A stretch of DNA of 64,000 nucleotides. It comes from Parashewanella spongiae. Lineage in GTDB: Bacteria > Pseudomonadota > Gammaproteobacteria > Enterobacterales > Shewanellaceae. Shown here one piece after another: positions 17,881 to 27,074 of this stretch (position 1 is its first letter; each line of letters begins with the position of its first letter). Both the position numbers and the translations under genes were made by a program. The notes under the pieces were generated by a model, which searched no databases, had not been told where the DNA came from, and worked only from the letters and a program-made list of their open reading frames with translations. The DNA lies in assembly GCF_004358345.1 (NCBI RefSeq), contig NZ_CP037952.1:2418001-2482000 (forward strand). The letters run 5' to 3'.

Positions 17881-18654
17881 TTAAAAATTGTCTTTCCATT
17901 TCCTTAATTGTGCAAAATATTGAGTTTTATTTTCGAGTTTGTTTAGTGGGTACTCTCGACAAATTGTCTGTTGAATAAGTGGGTTATCACACCGTAAAAA
18001 TGGATTTATTTTTAGCTCTTGTTTTATGGTCGAAGGTAACGTTATTTGATTTTGATTCCTTTGTTGCTTTACCCAATTAAAATATTCGGCTAGCTCTTTG
18101 TTTTCGGGATCAACATGTACAGCAAATTCCATATTACTTTGGGTATATTCATGCGCGCAGTACACCATAGTTTCAGGTGATAATTTGGTAATTTTAGACA
18201 ATGAATCAGTCATTTGCTCAGGTGTACCTTCGAATATTCGCCCACAACCTCCACTGAACAATGTATCACCACAGAATAAGTGCCCCTCGATTAAATAGGC
18301 AATGTGATCGAGAGTATGGCCCGGAATTGAAAGCACTTCTGCAGTACTGTTAATATTCTTTATAAAAAGTTCGCCTTCAGATACAGGCTGCGTGATTTGT
18401 GGAATGTGACGAGAGAGAGGGCCATAGACTGGAATATCCAATCCGTGAGTATTTAATAGCTCAGTAATTCCACCAGTATGATCGGCATGGTGGTGAGTAA
18501 TTAAAATTCCAGCAAGGCTCATTTGATGTTTTACTAAGTGTTGTGTAACGGCCTCGGCATCACCGGGATCAACAACAAAAGCATGCTTATTGTCTCTTGT
18601 TATGCACCAAATGTAATTGTCTTGAAAGGCGGGAATAGCTTTTATTGAGATCAT
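17881..18654 (-). CDS. gloB: Hydroxyacylglutathione hydrolase (glyoxalase II)
   Basis: 257-aa metallo-beta-lactamase-fold enzyme that hydrolyses S-lactoylglutathione to lactate and glutathione, the second step of methylglyoxal detoxification. The di-metal motif T-H-H-H-A-D-H-T-G-G is at about residues 53-62. Further ligands are in P-G-H-T-L-D-H and C-G-D-T-L-F-S-G-G-C-G-R, and the final His in C-A-H-E-Y-T. The C-terminal K-x-x-x-N-P-F-L-R element contacts glutathione. gloA, which makes the substrate, is at 58.1 kb. Divergent from the methyltransferase gene. Confidence 0.95.
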   Translation of the reverse strand: MISIKAIPAFQDNYIWCITRDNKHAFVVDPGDAEAVTQHLVKHQMSLAGILITHHHADHTGGITELLNTHGLDIPVYGPLSRHIPQITQPVSEGELFIKNINSTAEVLSIPGHTLDHIAYLIEGHLFCGDTLFSGGCGRIFEGTPEQMTDSLSKITKLSPETMVYCAHEYTQSNMEFAVHVDPENKELAEYFNWVKQQRNQNQITLPSTIKQELKINPFLRCDNPLIQQTICREYPLNKLENKTQYFAQLRKWKDNF

Positions 18655-18934
18655 AATAGGGTTTTATCATATATATCTTAATATACAACTTTACATAAAT
18701 TGATAAAATATTGCATTGAATTCGGTAAGTAATGTCAGATTTGAGCTGTAAATTGACAGTCGAAATACCAGATATTTATTTTTGAAGCAAAAGGAGAGAT
18801 AATAATTGTCTATTAGAATACCTTACTATCTCATTGGAAACCTTATAAATCGAAATCAAGTCGTGGCCTTTGTATGCTAAGAGCGAAGGTGCTAATCTAC
18901 TAATGACAAAGGGATAGGTATCTGGGTAGTATTC

Positions 18935-19657
18935 ATGAAACATAAACCAAAATCTTGGTCAGCAATACCAAATGGTGATGATGTTAAAAACGCATTGAAT
19001 GAATCAATATCGAAAATGATGCCCAGCATGTTTGGCTATCATTTAGCAAAACTCGGTACCCTTGCAGCGGATTTTGATACTTCGGACTCACCAATCATTC
19101 ATCAATTTAGTGTCAAAGAAGTTGAACCTTCGAATATTATTGCTGATTTTACACATTTGCCATTCGAAAAAAAATCTATTGATTGTGTTATTTCAGTTCT
19201 TCTTTTGGAGTTTGAACGAAATCCTTTTCGTATACTGCGCGAGATAAATAGAGTGCTTATTTCTGGAGGGCACCTTGTGATTGTTGGTTGCAATCCACTC
19301 AGTTCAATGGTTTTAGGGAAAATGCTTCCAAATAAAAAACAAAAATTCCCTTGGAGTGGACAGTTTTTTTCAGCGCATAGAGTGAAAGATTGGCTTGAAG
19401 TTTTAGGGTATCAAGTGCTTGAGGAAAAACGACTCGTTTATCATCCGTTGATAGGCAGGTATTGTGAGAACAGCCTTTGGCAAAGCTGGATGGAGTCATT
19501 ACTGCCTTTTTCAGGTTCTTTTTATGTCATTAATGCCAAAAAAATTGAATGCCCGTTAACGCCATCAAGAGCTTGGAAAAGAAAACGAGCAAGGAATTGG
19601 TCGACAGCACCAACAGCCGGAAGAATCTCTGAGTTTAATTCAAAAGAAAGTGATTGA
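18935..19657 (+). CDS. SAM-dependent methyltransferase (YafS-like)
   Basis: 240-aa class I methyltransferase occupying the place of E. coli yafS between gloB and rnhA/dnaQ. The motif I region is degenerate (L-A-A-D-F-D-T-S-D-S), while A-D-F-T-H-L-P-F-E-K-K-S-I-D-C-V-I-S and L-R-E-I-N-R-V-L-I-S-G-G-H-L-V-I-V-G match the later motifs of UbiE-type enzymes. The weak motif I leaves SAM binding open. The basic C-terminus (R-A-W-K-R-K-R-A-R-N-W) is typical of this group. Substrate unknown. Confidence 0.82.
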   Translation: MKHKPKSWSAIPNGDDVKNALNESISKMMPSMFGYHLAKLGTLAADFDTSDSPIIHQFSVKEVEPSNIIADFTHLPFEKKSIDCVISVLLLEFERNPFRILREINRVLISGGHLVIVGCNPLSSMVLGKMLPNKKQKFPWSGQFFSAHRVKDWLEVLGYQVLEEKRLVYHPLIGRYCENSLWQSWMESLLPFSGSFYVINAKKIECPLTPSRAWKRKRARNWSTAPTAGRISEFNSKESD

Positions 19658-19689
19658 ATTTTTTCAACGACTCATTGAGAGAATTCTGT

Positions 19690-19892
19690 TATCCTAAATA
19701 GATCGGTTGGGAGCATTCATATACGCAGAGAAAATTACTGATAGCAAGTATATGAATGTTCAGTACTCATCTGATGGGTGAATTCGGCTTGTTTGATTTT
19801 GTATTTAATATCAATAGCTTAAGGTTAAATTGTTCATTCAACCGATTTATTTAGGGTTATGCATATTATATCATTAATTACAGTAATTGGTA
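19690..19892. repeat. Degenerate palindromic-end repeat
   Basis: This non-coding stretch between two convergent genes ends in TTAATTACAGTAATTGGTA, the terminus of the repeats at 684-4658 and 58585-58982. The inner part (CAGTACTCATCTGATGGGTGAA) resembles 4470-4500. The left terminus is eroded. Confidence 0.45.
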
Positions 19893-19902
19893 TTAATAGA
19901 GC

Positions 19903-20379
19903 TTAAACACTTGCTTCATAAGCAGCATCGATTGCTGTAGGGTTTGCTTCAGCGGCTTCTCTTGCTAAGTCATCACATCGTTCATTCTCAGCATGACCTG
20001 CGTGACCTTTAACCCATTTCCAATCTATGGTGTGGATTTTTTGTGCTTCGTCCAAGCGCTTCCATAAGTCGACATTTTTAACTGGCGCTTTCGATGAAGT
20101 TTTCCAGTTATTTTTTTTCCAACCATGTATCCACTTTGTGATCCCTTGGCGCATATACTGGCTGTCACTTGTGAGTACAACATTGCATGGTTCTTTTAGT
20201 TCCTCAAGTGCTAATATTGGTGCTAAGAGCTCCATACGATTATTAGTGGTGCGTGCAAATCCTCCCTGCATTTCTTTTCGGTGAGATTTATAATTCATCA
20301 CGATACCGTAGCCACCGGGTCCAGGGTTTCCAAGGCAAGATCCATCAGTAAATATATTAATGAGTTTGAGTTCGGACAT
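19903..20379 (-). CDS. rnhA: Ribonuclease HI
   Basis: 158-aa enzyme that cuts the RNA strand of RNA-DNA hybrids. Catalytic carboxylates: Asp in [12 protein letters not shown], Glu in N-N-R-M-E-L, Asp in L-T-S-D-S-Q-Y, and Asp in N-E-R-C-D-D-L-A. The basic protrusion (H-G-W-K-K-N-N-W-K) that grips hybrids is present. ATG at 20379 is preferred over an upstream TTG. Divergent from dnaQ with 60 bp between them, the usual gammaproteobacterial arrangement, so the two share a promoter region. Confidence 0.96.
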   Translation of the reverse strand: MSELKLINIFTDGSCLGNPGPGGYGIVMNYKSHRKEMQGGFARTTNNRMELLAPILALEELKEPCNVVLTSDSQYMRQGITKWIHGWKKNNWKTSSKAPVKNVDLWKRLDEAQKIHTIDWKWVKGHAGHAENERCDDLAREAAEANPTAIDAAYEASV

Positions 20380-20439
20380 CAAGTTGTTACCATAGTCAAT
20401 AATTGTTAACGAGTATACAAAGATAGTAGTTTAAAGCCT

Positions 20440-21168
20440 ATGAATATTGTTTCTTCAGCCAAACGTCAGATTATTTTAGATACAGAAACTACAGGTATGA
20501 ACCAAAGTGGTGGCGGTGTTTATATTGGGCATCGAATCATTGAAGTAGGGTGTGTTGAAGTTGTTAACCGACGATTAACAGGTCGACATTTTCATGAATA
20601 TATCAGACCTGATCAACTGATTGACGAAGAAGCAATTGGTGTTCACGGTATTACTAATGAGTTTGTAGCCGATAAACCAAGGTTTCATGAGATTGCTCCT
20701 CAGTTTTTAGAATTCATAAAAGGAGCTGAAATTGTCGCACATAATGCCAGCTTCGATATTTCATTTATGGATCATGAGTTTTCAATGCTGAAACCTAGTG
20801 GACCTATAACTGCAGATATTTGTTCGGTTGTTGATTCGCTCTCGATTGCTAAGTTTTTACACCCCGGACAAAAGAATAACCTTGATGCCCTATGTAAGCG
20901 TTACGGTATAGATAATTCTCGTCGTGAATTACACGGCGCACTGCTTGATGCCGAAATTCTTGCCGATGTGTATTTGCTGATGACCGGAGGGCAGACTAAA
21001 TTCAATCTCAATAGTGATAAAGCAGGGCAACAGACAGGTAGTATACAAAGGCTGCCAGAAAACAGAGAAAAACTTAAAGTGGTCGCTGCAACAGCCGATG
21101 AAATAAGTGACCATGAGCAACGACTTGACTTAGTTGCTAAATCTGGAAATTGCATTTGGAGAGCTTAA
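20440..21168 (+). CDS. dnaQ: DNA polymerase III epsilon subunit (3'-5' proofreading exonuclease)
   Basis: 242-aa DEDDh exonuclease of the replicative polymerase core. Exo I is L-D-T-E-T-T-G-M near residue 12, Exo II A-H-N-A-S-F-D-I (about 103), and Exo III H-G-A-L-L-D-A-E (about 165), containing the general-base His. The C-terminal tail binds the alpha subunit. Directly followed, after 7 bp, by a membrane protein gene that is probably co-transcribed and translationally coupled. Confidence 0.96.
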   Translation: MNIVSSAKRQIILDTETTGMNQSGGGVYIGHRIIEVGCVEVVNRRLTGRHFHEYIRPDQLIDEEAIGVHGITNEFVADKPRFHEIAPQFLEFIKGAEIVAHNASFDISFMDHEFSMLKPSGPITADICSVVDSLSIAKFLHPGQKNNLDALCKRYGIDNSRRELHGALLDAEILADVYLLMTGGQTKFNLNSDKAGQQTGSIQRLPENREKLKVVAATADEISDHEQRLDLVAKSGNCIWRA

Positions 21169-21175
21169 TTTTTTC

Positions 21176-22504
21176 ATGATGAAAAATTGCGTAAAATCGA
21201 TCATCTTATCTTTAGTGTTAATGCTCTCATTAAGCACCAATGCTGATGTACAGTCTTTTAAATTTGCAGGTGAACTCAAGAACCGTTTTCGAATCGATCA
21301 TATGGTTTCTCACATAACCTTATTTGTACAAAGAGAGTACGGTTCTCCGCCTGTCATTGTTGTGCTTCCTGATGGTACTAAGTGGTATTCGTCGCGTCAT
21401 CCGGAAGATGTAAAGTGGGTTGATGGTATGACTGGAGATATCATTTATATTCCAAATCCTGTTCCTGGACCATGGCAATTATTAGGGCGAGTTGTTGAGG
21501 GCTCAAATATTAATAAGGTGAGTAGCCTAAATATTGAGCTCGCACCGTTTCCACAGCCTATTTTTCAAGGTGAAAAATTAAAGGTTACCGCTCATTTTAA
21601 TTCAGATGGCAACATAATGCGGTTACCAGGGCTCGATTATCTTGTGGATTGGACGGCTCGATTAAAGCGTGTTGATACTTCAACAACCCCTACATCAAGA
21701 AGTACAGTTCGCCATATTGGTACTTATAAAGATGATGGAAAACTACTCGATGAATACCCAGATGATGGTGTATTTACAAGCAATTTTAATCTTGATGTGG
21801 ATGCTGGAGAATACATTTTCTCTGTAAAGGCTAAAAATGAAGTATTTGAAAGGACTGTATCAACACCAATTCATTTAACTGAGAACCCAATAAAAATCAA
21901 TTTAGTTCCTCCTTTCGACATTAAAACTGGTAATTATCGTCTTGAAATATTTACGGATCCTGAACGTGTTAAATTGGAGGACACGCATATTGAATATGAG
22001 TTGTTTGGCCCTAATGGCTTTAAGGACAAAATATATTTAAACGACATTTTTATCTCAGAAATGGATATTTCTTTACCAAAAGTTAACAGCTTTGGTAACT
22101 ATTTATTAAAAGGACAAGCGGTAACGACGACTGCTGAAGGCCGTGAGATTATTCTTTCACTTCCTGAAACTTCATTTCATTTGAAAGAGCCTGAAATAAA
22201 GGGGCCAACAGAAGCTGAACTTGCCATACAAGCAGCAAAAAAAGCTATTTTGGATGAGGAATTAGCTCAGAAAAAAATCGTAGCATGGACAATTAGCATT
22301 AACCTGTTTTTACTCATTGCAAGCCTTGGAGGCTTTATTTATTGGAGGAAGCGCCAAGTAATGATAAAAGCAATGAAAGTCGCTCAGCAGAATATTATTG
22401 ATGAAGCAGTGAGAGAAGACGAAACTGATCATACACTACAAGCTGAAGATATTGATCTCACTATGCCTGACGATGAATCATCAGATAAACCTAATAGAGC
22501 TTAA
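21176..22504 (+). CDS. TIGR03503-like periplasmic/membrane protein
   Basis: About 442 aa. A signal peptide (cut after S-T-N-A) leads into a periplasmic region of beta-sandwich-like modules. One C-terminal membrane helix follows (V-A-W-T-I-S-I-N-L-F-L-L-I-A-S-L-G-G-F, about 378-400), then an acidic cytoplasmic tail. Sequence and position after dnaQ fit the conserved Shewanella/Vibrio family TIGR03503, whose function is unknown. The segment Y-P-D-D-G-V-F-T-S-N-F is like those in von Willebrand-associated or Ig-like modules. Start: tandem ATG codons at 21176/21179; TTG at 21134 would overlap dnaQ. Confidence 0.75.
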   Translation: MMKNCVKSIILSLVLMLSLSTNADVQSFKFAGELKNRFRIDHMVSHITLFVQREYGSPPVIVVLPDGTKWYSSRHPEDVKWVDGMTGDIIYIPNPVPGPWQLLGRVVEGSNINKVSSLNIELAPFPQPIFQGEKLKVTAHFNSDGNIMRLPGLDYLVDWTARLKRVDTSTTPTSRSTVRHIGTYKDDGKLLDEYPDDGVFTSNFNLDVDAGEYIFSVKAKNEVFERTVSTPIHLTENPIKINLVPPFDIKTGNYRLEIFTDPERVKLEDTHIEYELFGPNGFKDKIYLNDIFISEMDISLPKVNSFGNYLLKGQAVTTTAEGREIILSLPETSFHLKEPEIKGPTEAELAIQAAKKAILDEELAQKKIVAWTISINLFLLIASLGGFIYWRKRQVMIKAMKVAQQNIIDEAVREDETDHTLQAEDIDLTMPDDESSDKPNRA

Positions 22505-22512
22505 GTGTTAAG

Positions 22513-22550
22513 TGCAACAAAGCTATTTTACAAGGCTTTGTTGCGCTTTC
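22513..22550. terminator. Intrinsic terminator between convergent genes
   Basis: Hairpin with arms GCAACAAAGC and GCTTTGTTGC around a 12-base loop, followed by a weak T-rich tail. It lies between the stops of the TIGR03503-like gene and the nucleoside hydrolase. Confidence 0.6.
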
Positions 22551-22560
22551 ATTGAACGTG

Positions 22561-23502
22561 TTAAAACAAATCTTCTAGCCAATTTTTGACTGCCTTGACA
22601 TTAACATTCACTGCAACATCAATAATAGGTTTGTTCTGCCAAGGGTTCACTCTATGGGTATAACCAGTATCGTGATGAAGCATAAGTTTTCCCATACATT
22701 CCCCTTCACAAATCACCCTAACTTGGCCGCTTTCCATTACAAACCACTCTGGATGAATGGCACAGGCAATTGCTGATGAATCATGGACATGGCATCCCTC
22801 CATAATGTATGAATCTTGATAAAAATTCATATAGAATTGGGTGATGACATTTAAAAATTTCCCCTTTTCGGGGAGTTTTTGTTCGAGTTTTTCAAAAAAG
22901 CTGTTTTTAACTCTGATTTGGTGAGTGACATCTAAACCTACAACACTTACGGGCCAGCCAGCGGTATAAACCTGATCTGCAGCATGAGGATCACAATAGA
23001 CGTTTGCTTCAGCTGCTGCACTAACATTACCTGCAACATGCAAGTTTCCTCCCATTGTTATGACACGCTTAATTTTTTGAGCAATAGAAGCATCTAAAGC
23101 GAGTGCTAATGCTAAATTAGTGAGAGGGCCTAGTGCAATAATAGTGATTTCATTTGGAAATTGGTTTGTTGTATTGACAATAAACTGAGCGGCACTTATT
23201 GCCTCGGCTTGCTTTTTGGCTTTAGGTTGAGGAATGTTTCCTAATCCATTTTCTCCATGGACAAAAGCAGGATATTCCTTTGCTTGCATCGTTAATGGTC
23301 TGTGTGCTCCAGAATAAACAGGAATATCTTGCTCAAAAATTTCTAATATTCGCAATGCATTTTCAGTGGTTTGTTGAACTGAAGCATTACCGAATATAGT
23401 GGTTAGTGCAATTACATCAATCTCTGGGGCATTAAAGGCACAAGCTAATGCTAGGGCATCATCTATACCTGGATCTGTATCAATAATTATTTTGTTATTC
23501 AT
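22561..23502 (-). CDS. Inosine/uridine-type nucleoside hydrolase
   Basis: 313-aa enzyme that splits ribonucleosides into base and ribose for salvage. The calcium-binding signature I-D-T-D-P-G-I-D-D-A-L-A-L is at residues 5-17. Further active-site pieces are T-M-G-G-N, E-A-N-V-Y-C-D-P-H-A-A-D and C-H-V-H-D-S-S-A-I-A, with the His and the last Asp ligand. Length matches RihA/RihB/RihC; which base is preferred cannot be told. No transporter gene is next to it. The upstream region runs into accessory, repeat-rich DNA. Confidence 0.92.
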   Translation of the reverse strand: MNNKIIIDTDPGIDDALALACAFNAPEIDVIALTTIFGNASVQQTTENALRILEIFEQDIPVYSGAHRPLTMQAKEYPAFVHGENGLGNIPQPKAKKQAEAISAAQFIVNTTNQFPNEITIIALGPLTNLALALALDASIAQKIKRVITMGGNLHVAGNVSAAAEANVYCDPHAADQVYTAGWPVSVVGLDVTHQIRVKNSFFEKLEQKLPEKGKFLNVITQFYMNFYQDSYIMEGCHVHDSSAIACAIHPEWFVMESGQVRVICEGECMGKLMLHHDTGYTHRVNPWQNKPIIDVAVNVNVKAVKNWLEDLF

Positions 23503-23572
23503 AGTGTGTTTCTTAAGGTGATTAAGGTAAATTAACTTGAATGTAGATATCAGTACGTGAAATTGGTCATAT

Positions 23573-23660
23573 TATACTAATCCGCATTCATAATGATCGG
23601 TGATCGCTCAGCAAGAACGAAAGGCTTTCAGTACAAGGCGCAAATTTGTAATATTATTGG
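23573..23660. repeat. Palindromic-end repeat, partial copy
   Basis: TACTAATCCGCATTCA, then CGCTCAGCAAGAACGAAAGG and TTTCAGTACAAGGCGCA, parallels the inverted 4658-4580 end of the host repeat (CTCAGCAAGAGATAAAGG, TTTTCAGTACAAGGCG). Only one end is recognisable. Confidence 0.45.
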
Positions 23661-23777
23661 GATAATAGTAGTTGGGTAATAAAGTTTCATACTAATTAGC
23701 TCATAAAGGTATTTTGACAAGAAAAACGAGATAATACAGTATCATACCGAACGAAACACGTTTATGGACATAAACGA

Positions 23778-23912
23778 GTTTCGGTTTCAAAACAATATCA
23801 ACAGATTACATTAGAAAAAGTATCTCTAAAACCAAATTGTGAACATCAAATTGCTGAAAGCAACGACTAGCCCTAAAAATATAACTTAGAACTTGCAACA
23901 GAAGTGTGCACA
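23778..23912 (+). repeat. ~125-bp dispersed repeat, copy 1
   Basis: Starts GTTTCGGTTTC and includes GTATCTCTAAAACC, CAAATTGCTGAAAGC and CTAGCCCTAAAAATA. The same block recurs in the same orientation at 29289-29428 with scattered differences. No coding potential seen. The two copies bracket the segment with the oxygenase operon, IS630 and IS200. Confidence 0.75.
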
Positions 23913-23962
23913 ATAAGTTACAACAAGTTTGAGTTAAGGGTTATTGATACTTGCTATGTCAA

Positions 23963-24245
23963 TTATTTACCGTACCTACGAATGGCAGAGACTTGACCAT
24001 TTTCTAACTCAATAACATCCAGCACTTTTTTCCTATAACTAAATTCTGAGCCGTCAGAGTGTGAGCCTTTTGCCGAAAAAACCTGCTTAAGAGCAATTGA
24101 ATTATGACCAATAATATGACTAATTATTTTTATCTTGCAGTCAGTATGAACACCTAAATAATGAGACGTTATTTTTCGCATTAAATTTTTACCATCAGGT
24201 TCTCTAAAATCATCGGGAGCATTTAAGAGGAAGGTCGAGTGGAAC
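23963..24245 (-). pseudogene. Broken SnoaL-like (NTF2-fold) gene
   Basis: The 72-aa readable part from ATG 24181 continues upstream without a stop to 24245 (L-F-H-S-T-F-L-L-N-A-P-D-D-F-R-E-P-D-G-K-N-L). There an in-frame TGA cuts it off without a start codon. The sequence resembles SnoaL-like polyketide cyclase/ester cyclase domains (G-S-H-S-D-G-S-E-F, then V-I-E-L-E-N-G-Q-V-S-A-I-R-R-Y). The N-terminal third is missing, so this is most likely a decayed fragment. A short functional form from ATG 24181 cannot be excluded. Confidence 0.55.
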
Positions 24246-24356
24246 AGTCAAAATTACTCTAACCTGCCCCCTTGTTAGTATAGAAATTATGCTATATGAA
24301 AGCATTAGGGATGTCGCAGTTCAAATAATACCACTTTAAATTTCAACGCTTAATTT

Positions 24357-24440
24357 GTCATACCTGCGAACGCAGGTATCCAGCGACTTGTGCCCAAATT
24401 AACCAAAGACTCTGGACTCCTGCGTTCGCAGTAGTGACGA
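24357..24440. repeat. REP-like palindromic repeat
   Basis: Two arms carry the palindrome CTGCGAACGCAG in inverted arrangement: GTCATACCTGCGAACGCAGG near 24358 and CTCCTGCGTTCGCAGTAGTGAC ending near 24439. This resembles the dispersed 'sharp-end' repeats of marine gammaproteobacteria. It is more GC-rich than its surroundings and non-coding. Confidence 0.6.
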
Positions 24441-24534
24441 TAAAATTGGTATACATTCTTCCGCCACGTCCCTTATGGAATAATTAAAATTCACATATCG
24501 AGTATATCTTTATTGATTCTTCCACAGCTCTTTA

Positions 24535-25278
24535 TTAGGTCTTAGCAATTAACTCTCCCACTCCATCCCAAAAATCTTCAACTAGTTGAAGAAATTCATA
24601 CACACCTAATTCAAACTCTTGTCGATACTTGTATTCATCCGAATCAACATATGGTGCAACGGCATTGAATATGCTATTGCTATGACCTACTTCAAGATTA
24701 ATATGCAACTGCCAAAAATGCCGAACCGATTCATCATAACCCTGATTAATTAAACCGTCATTGAGCTTGCCGACCATTATAGTTGACATGGTTTCGTCAG
24801 CATAGAGTGCCCCTAAACTGCAAATAATCGGTGAGTCCGTGTAGAGTTTACGAATACCTTGATTAAGTCTGAGCGTGACATCTAGGGGCTTATAGTTTTC
24901 AATGTTTTCATAACTAATATCAATGTCTTCCATAAATTGTCTATACAGTGTGGAGTGAGTTGGATCACGACCCACTTCGTCTGTAACGTTAAATGAAATC
25001 TCTCGTAATATTCGCTCATCGGTAGTGTTGTTTGCCATGCCCGCAATATAGAAAGGTAAATAACGGAAGAAATAAAAGCATTCACAATACAGTCTCCTCT
25101 CTTGCGATTTTGTCAGCATATGGGTGCGGTAATGGTTAAGAAAAGGATGTTCAACTGCTCTGTTTTTGGCTATTTGGGCAAGAATATTATCCAAATAACT
25201 TTTGGTACTCAGTGCAATCTCTTTACGTTGTCGAATTCCTATTCCAGCTTTGTCAAATTTTTTTAATATATCATTCAT
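24535..25278 (-). CDS. Heme-oxygenase-like di-iron oxidase (HDO/BesC-like)
   Basis: 247-aa all-helical protein of the TenA/heme-oxygenase-like fold. Ligand-type motifs typical of HDO enzymes are visible: D-E-V-G (Glu101) followed by T-H-S-T-L-Y (His108), A-D-E-T-M (Glu162), and H-I-N-L-E-V-G-H (His192, Glu196, His199). HDO members include UndA, the SznF core and BesC, which use a di-iron site and O2 to fragment amino or fatty acids. It is last in a three-gene minus-strand operon. An upstream GTG (25320) would add 14 residues that do not look like part of the family; ATG at 25278 is preferred. Substrate unknown. Confidence 0.8.
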   Translation of the reverse strand: MNDILKKFDKAGIGIRQRKEIALSTKSYLDNILAQIAKNRAVEHPFLNHYRTHMLTKSQERRLYCECFYFFRYLPFYIAGMANNTTDERILREISFNVTDEVGRDPTHSTLYRQFMEDIDISYENIENYKPLDVTLRLNQGIRKLYTDSPIICSLGALYADETMSTIMVGKLNDGLINQGYDESVRHFWQLHINLEVGHSNSIFNAVAPYVDSDEYKYRQEFELGVYEFLQLVEDFWDGVGELIAKT

Positions 25279-25352
25279 AAAATACCCATTTAAGTCCAGT
25301 AAAAGGGGCTGCAACGCCACAACACAAAAACTCGTTTATGACGATTCAGCCC

Positions 25353-26093
25353 TTATTTTTGAATTGCCGCATTGACACTTTCGTCGTCCCACCAACGATC
25401 ATCACCTTCTATGTCTTTTGTTAAGTCAGCATTACTCGCCCATGTCATATTAAGCATTATGCGGGTCATATCCTGTTGTAATGGAATGGTGCGGTGTAAG
25501 GTACTATCTGCTTTCAGAAAGTACACATCTCCTGAGCCAAAATAATAGGTATTAATAGGGTTCTCACAGAGGTAGTTAAAAATTCGTGGCTTTTGCTTAT
25601 TCCAGCTCGTGTGCGGCACACACTGCAACAACCCTCCAACTTCAATTGCCGGTGCTTGTAACACCCAAATAAGTGCATACCGAAAATCGCCCCAATGCCA
25701 ACCATGGGTGTCACCAGCCTTTTCATGCCGAGAAATCAAAAACTCTTCATCTTTTTTCGGACAATGACACAAGGTTTCTCCCGCGATATCCTCAAGCATA
25801 GGTCGAAGCGCATCATTGAAATACAGAAAGGGAATACGATCGCCATGATTAGCAATGTTTTCACTGGTGACTACAGACATTGAACGTGGACTAAAATCGG
25901 TTGTTGCCAAGTGTAAATCCCGTCGTTCAGCAAAATTACTCAATAACTCTTTGGCTTCATTGAGAACTAGACTACACAATGACTCAGAAATTAATTCCGT
26001 AACTTTAACAACGCCATAACGACTAAAATGATGAGAAAAATCGCGCAGTTCTTTCTTATTTACATTTATGTAAACTTCAGCATTTTTATTCAT
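25353..26093 (-). CDS. Fe(II)/2-oxoglutarate enzyme with HxG motif, candidate radical halogenase
   Basis: 246-aa double-stranded beta-helix protein. In this family the iron is normally held by H-x-D...H within a W-H-x-D-x-x-x-F...L-L-x-Q-A-P block. Here the aligned block reads [17 protein letters not shown] (about 132-148), placing Gly135 where the Asp ligand should be. The distal His is H200 (T-L-H-R-T-I-P) and the 2OG-binding Arg is probably R211. Loss of the carboxylate opens a halide site in SyrB2- and BesD-type halogenases. The neighbouring Asp136 leaves a chance that the enzyme is still a hydroxylase. Middle gene of the operon. Confidence 0.72.
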   Translation of the reverse strand: MNKNAEVYINVNKKELRDFSHHFSRYGVVKVTELISESLCSLVLNEAKELLSNFAERRDLHLATTDFSPRSMSVVTSENIANHGDRIPFLYFNDALRPMLEDIAGETLCHCPKKDEEFLISRHEKAGDTHGWHWGDFRYALIWVLQAPAIEVGGLLQCVPHTSWNKQKPRIFNYLCENPINTYYFGSGDVYFLKADSTLHRTIPLQQDMTRIMLNMTWASNADLTKDIEGDDRWWDDESVNAAIQK

Positions 26094-26117
26094 AATATAG
26101 TACCTACCGTATTAGGA

Positions 26118-26765
26118 CTAGCTAACCGGAACATCAGTCAGTCCTTTCTGACTAATAGTAACAACTAAGATATCTCTGTAACCTAGTTCGTCATTGAGGT
26201 GCATGACAGGCGTTGTGTAGTGATAAAGCACATTGTCTTTTACTAACACAATTTCACCTTCCAGTAATATTTTTTTAAAAACTTGTTTTGAATCATCCTG
26301 TTTGCCTACATACAAACTCGTTATACCCCCAACAATGTTATGTCGGGCAATACAGCAAAGCAGCACATATTCATAACCATCTTGATGTTTCCCCTCAGGT
26401 ACAGTAATCGATTCTTGTCCTTTCATTGTGAGGGCTCTATGTTGGTGAAGGGTGTAAACAGCACTCGACGGAGAGTGAGTTATACCGGCAGCTAACTTTA
26501 GTAAATCCGAACAGGCTGAGTGAGATGTTAGACATTCATTAATGGGTGGGTAATCACGCACTATATTCCCTGCCACCGAATTGAAGTACTGCGTTTGAAT
26601 ATAGCCTTGATGTGGCAATATCGTCACCTTGTCATCAATGACAGTGAATCGACTAATCGCTTTAAATCGATCTCCAGGGTAATAAATATCACGGGCCATA
26701 TTATCGAAATAAGGTGTTAATTTTAATAAGGCTTGATTTTTAATTAAAGTAAAGTTCTCTTGCAC
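26118..26765 (-). CDS. 2OG-Fe dioxygenase family protein (PF10014-type)
   Basis: 215-aa enzyme resembling isoleucine-4-hydroxylase-type dioxygenases. The facial triad is visible: H-x-D in E-G-K-H-Q-D-G-Y (His127, Asp129) and a distal His in V-L-Y-H-Y-T-T-P-V (His182), with Arg197 in Y-R-D-I-L for 2-oxoglutarate. G-G-I-T-S-L-Y matches the conserved core strand. It is the first gene of the operon, starting at GTG with AGGGGGGA about five bases upstream; the next gene begins 24 bp after its stop. The family hydroxylates free amino acids; this substrate is unknown. Confidence 0.78.
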   Translation of the reverse strand: MQENFTLIKNQALLKLTPYFDNMARDIYYPGDRFKAISRFTVIDDKVTILPHQGYIQTQYFNSVAGNIVRDYPPINECLTSHSACSDLLKLAAGITHSPSSAVYTLHQHRALTMKGQESITVPEGKHQDGYEYVLLCCIARHNIVGGITSLYVGKQDDSKQVFKKILLEGEIVLVKDNVLYHYTTPVMHLNDELGYRDILVVTISQKGLTDVPVS

Positions 26766-27074
26766 ACTTCCCCCCTTAGTCCAGAATATTTATTGGGTAT
26801 ACTTAAAGTTATGAACCGATAAAAACGTTATCTAAAACAGCTAAACATGGTTGATTAACCTAGTTTTAAATTCGAGCATAAAGTCATTTGGGTCCGATTT
26901 CTAAGTTCTATAAATTCTAATAAATAATCGATACTGCCGTTTTCTTAAAAAACAACCTTGTGGCATAATGCATATTTTGTATTTCTTTCATGATATTTAA
27001 ATGAAGGAGTTTCTTCTTGATTGCCTAGGTATATCTACCTAGTACCCAAACACAGTGAAGATGATCGATTGAAC

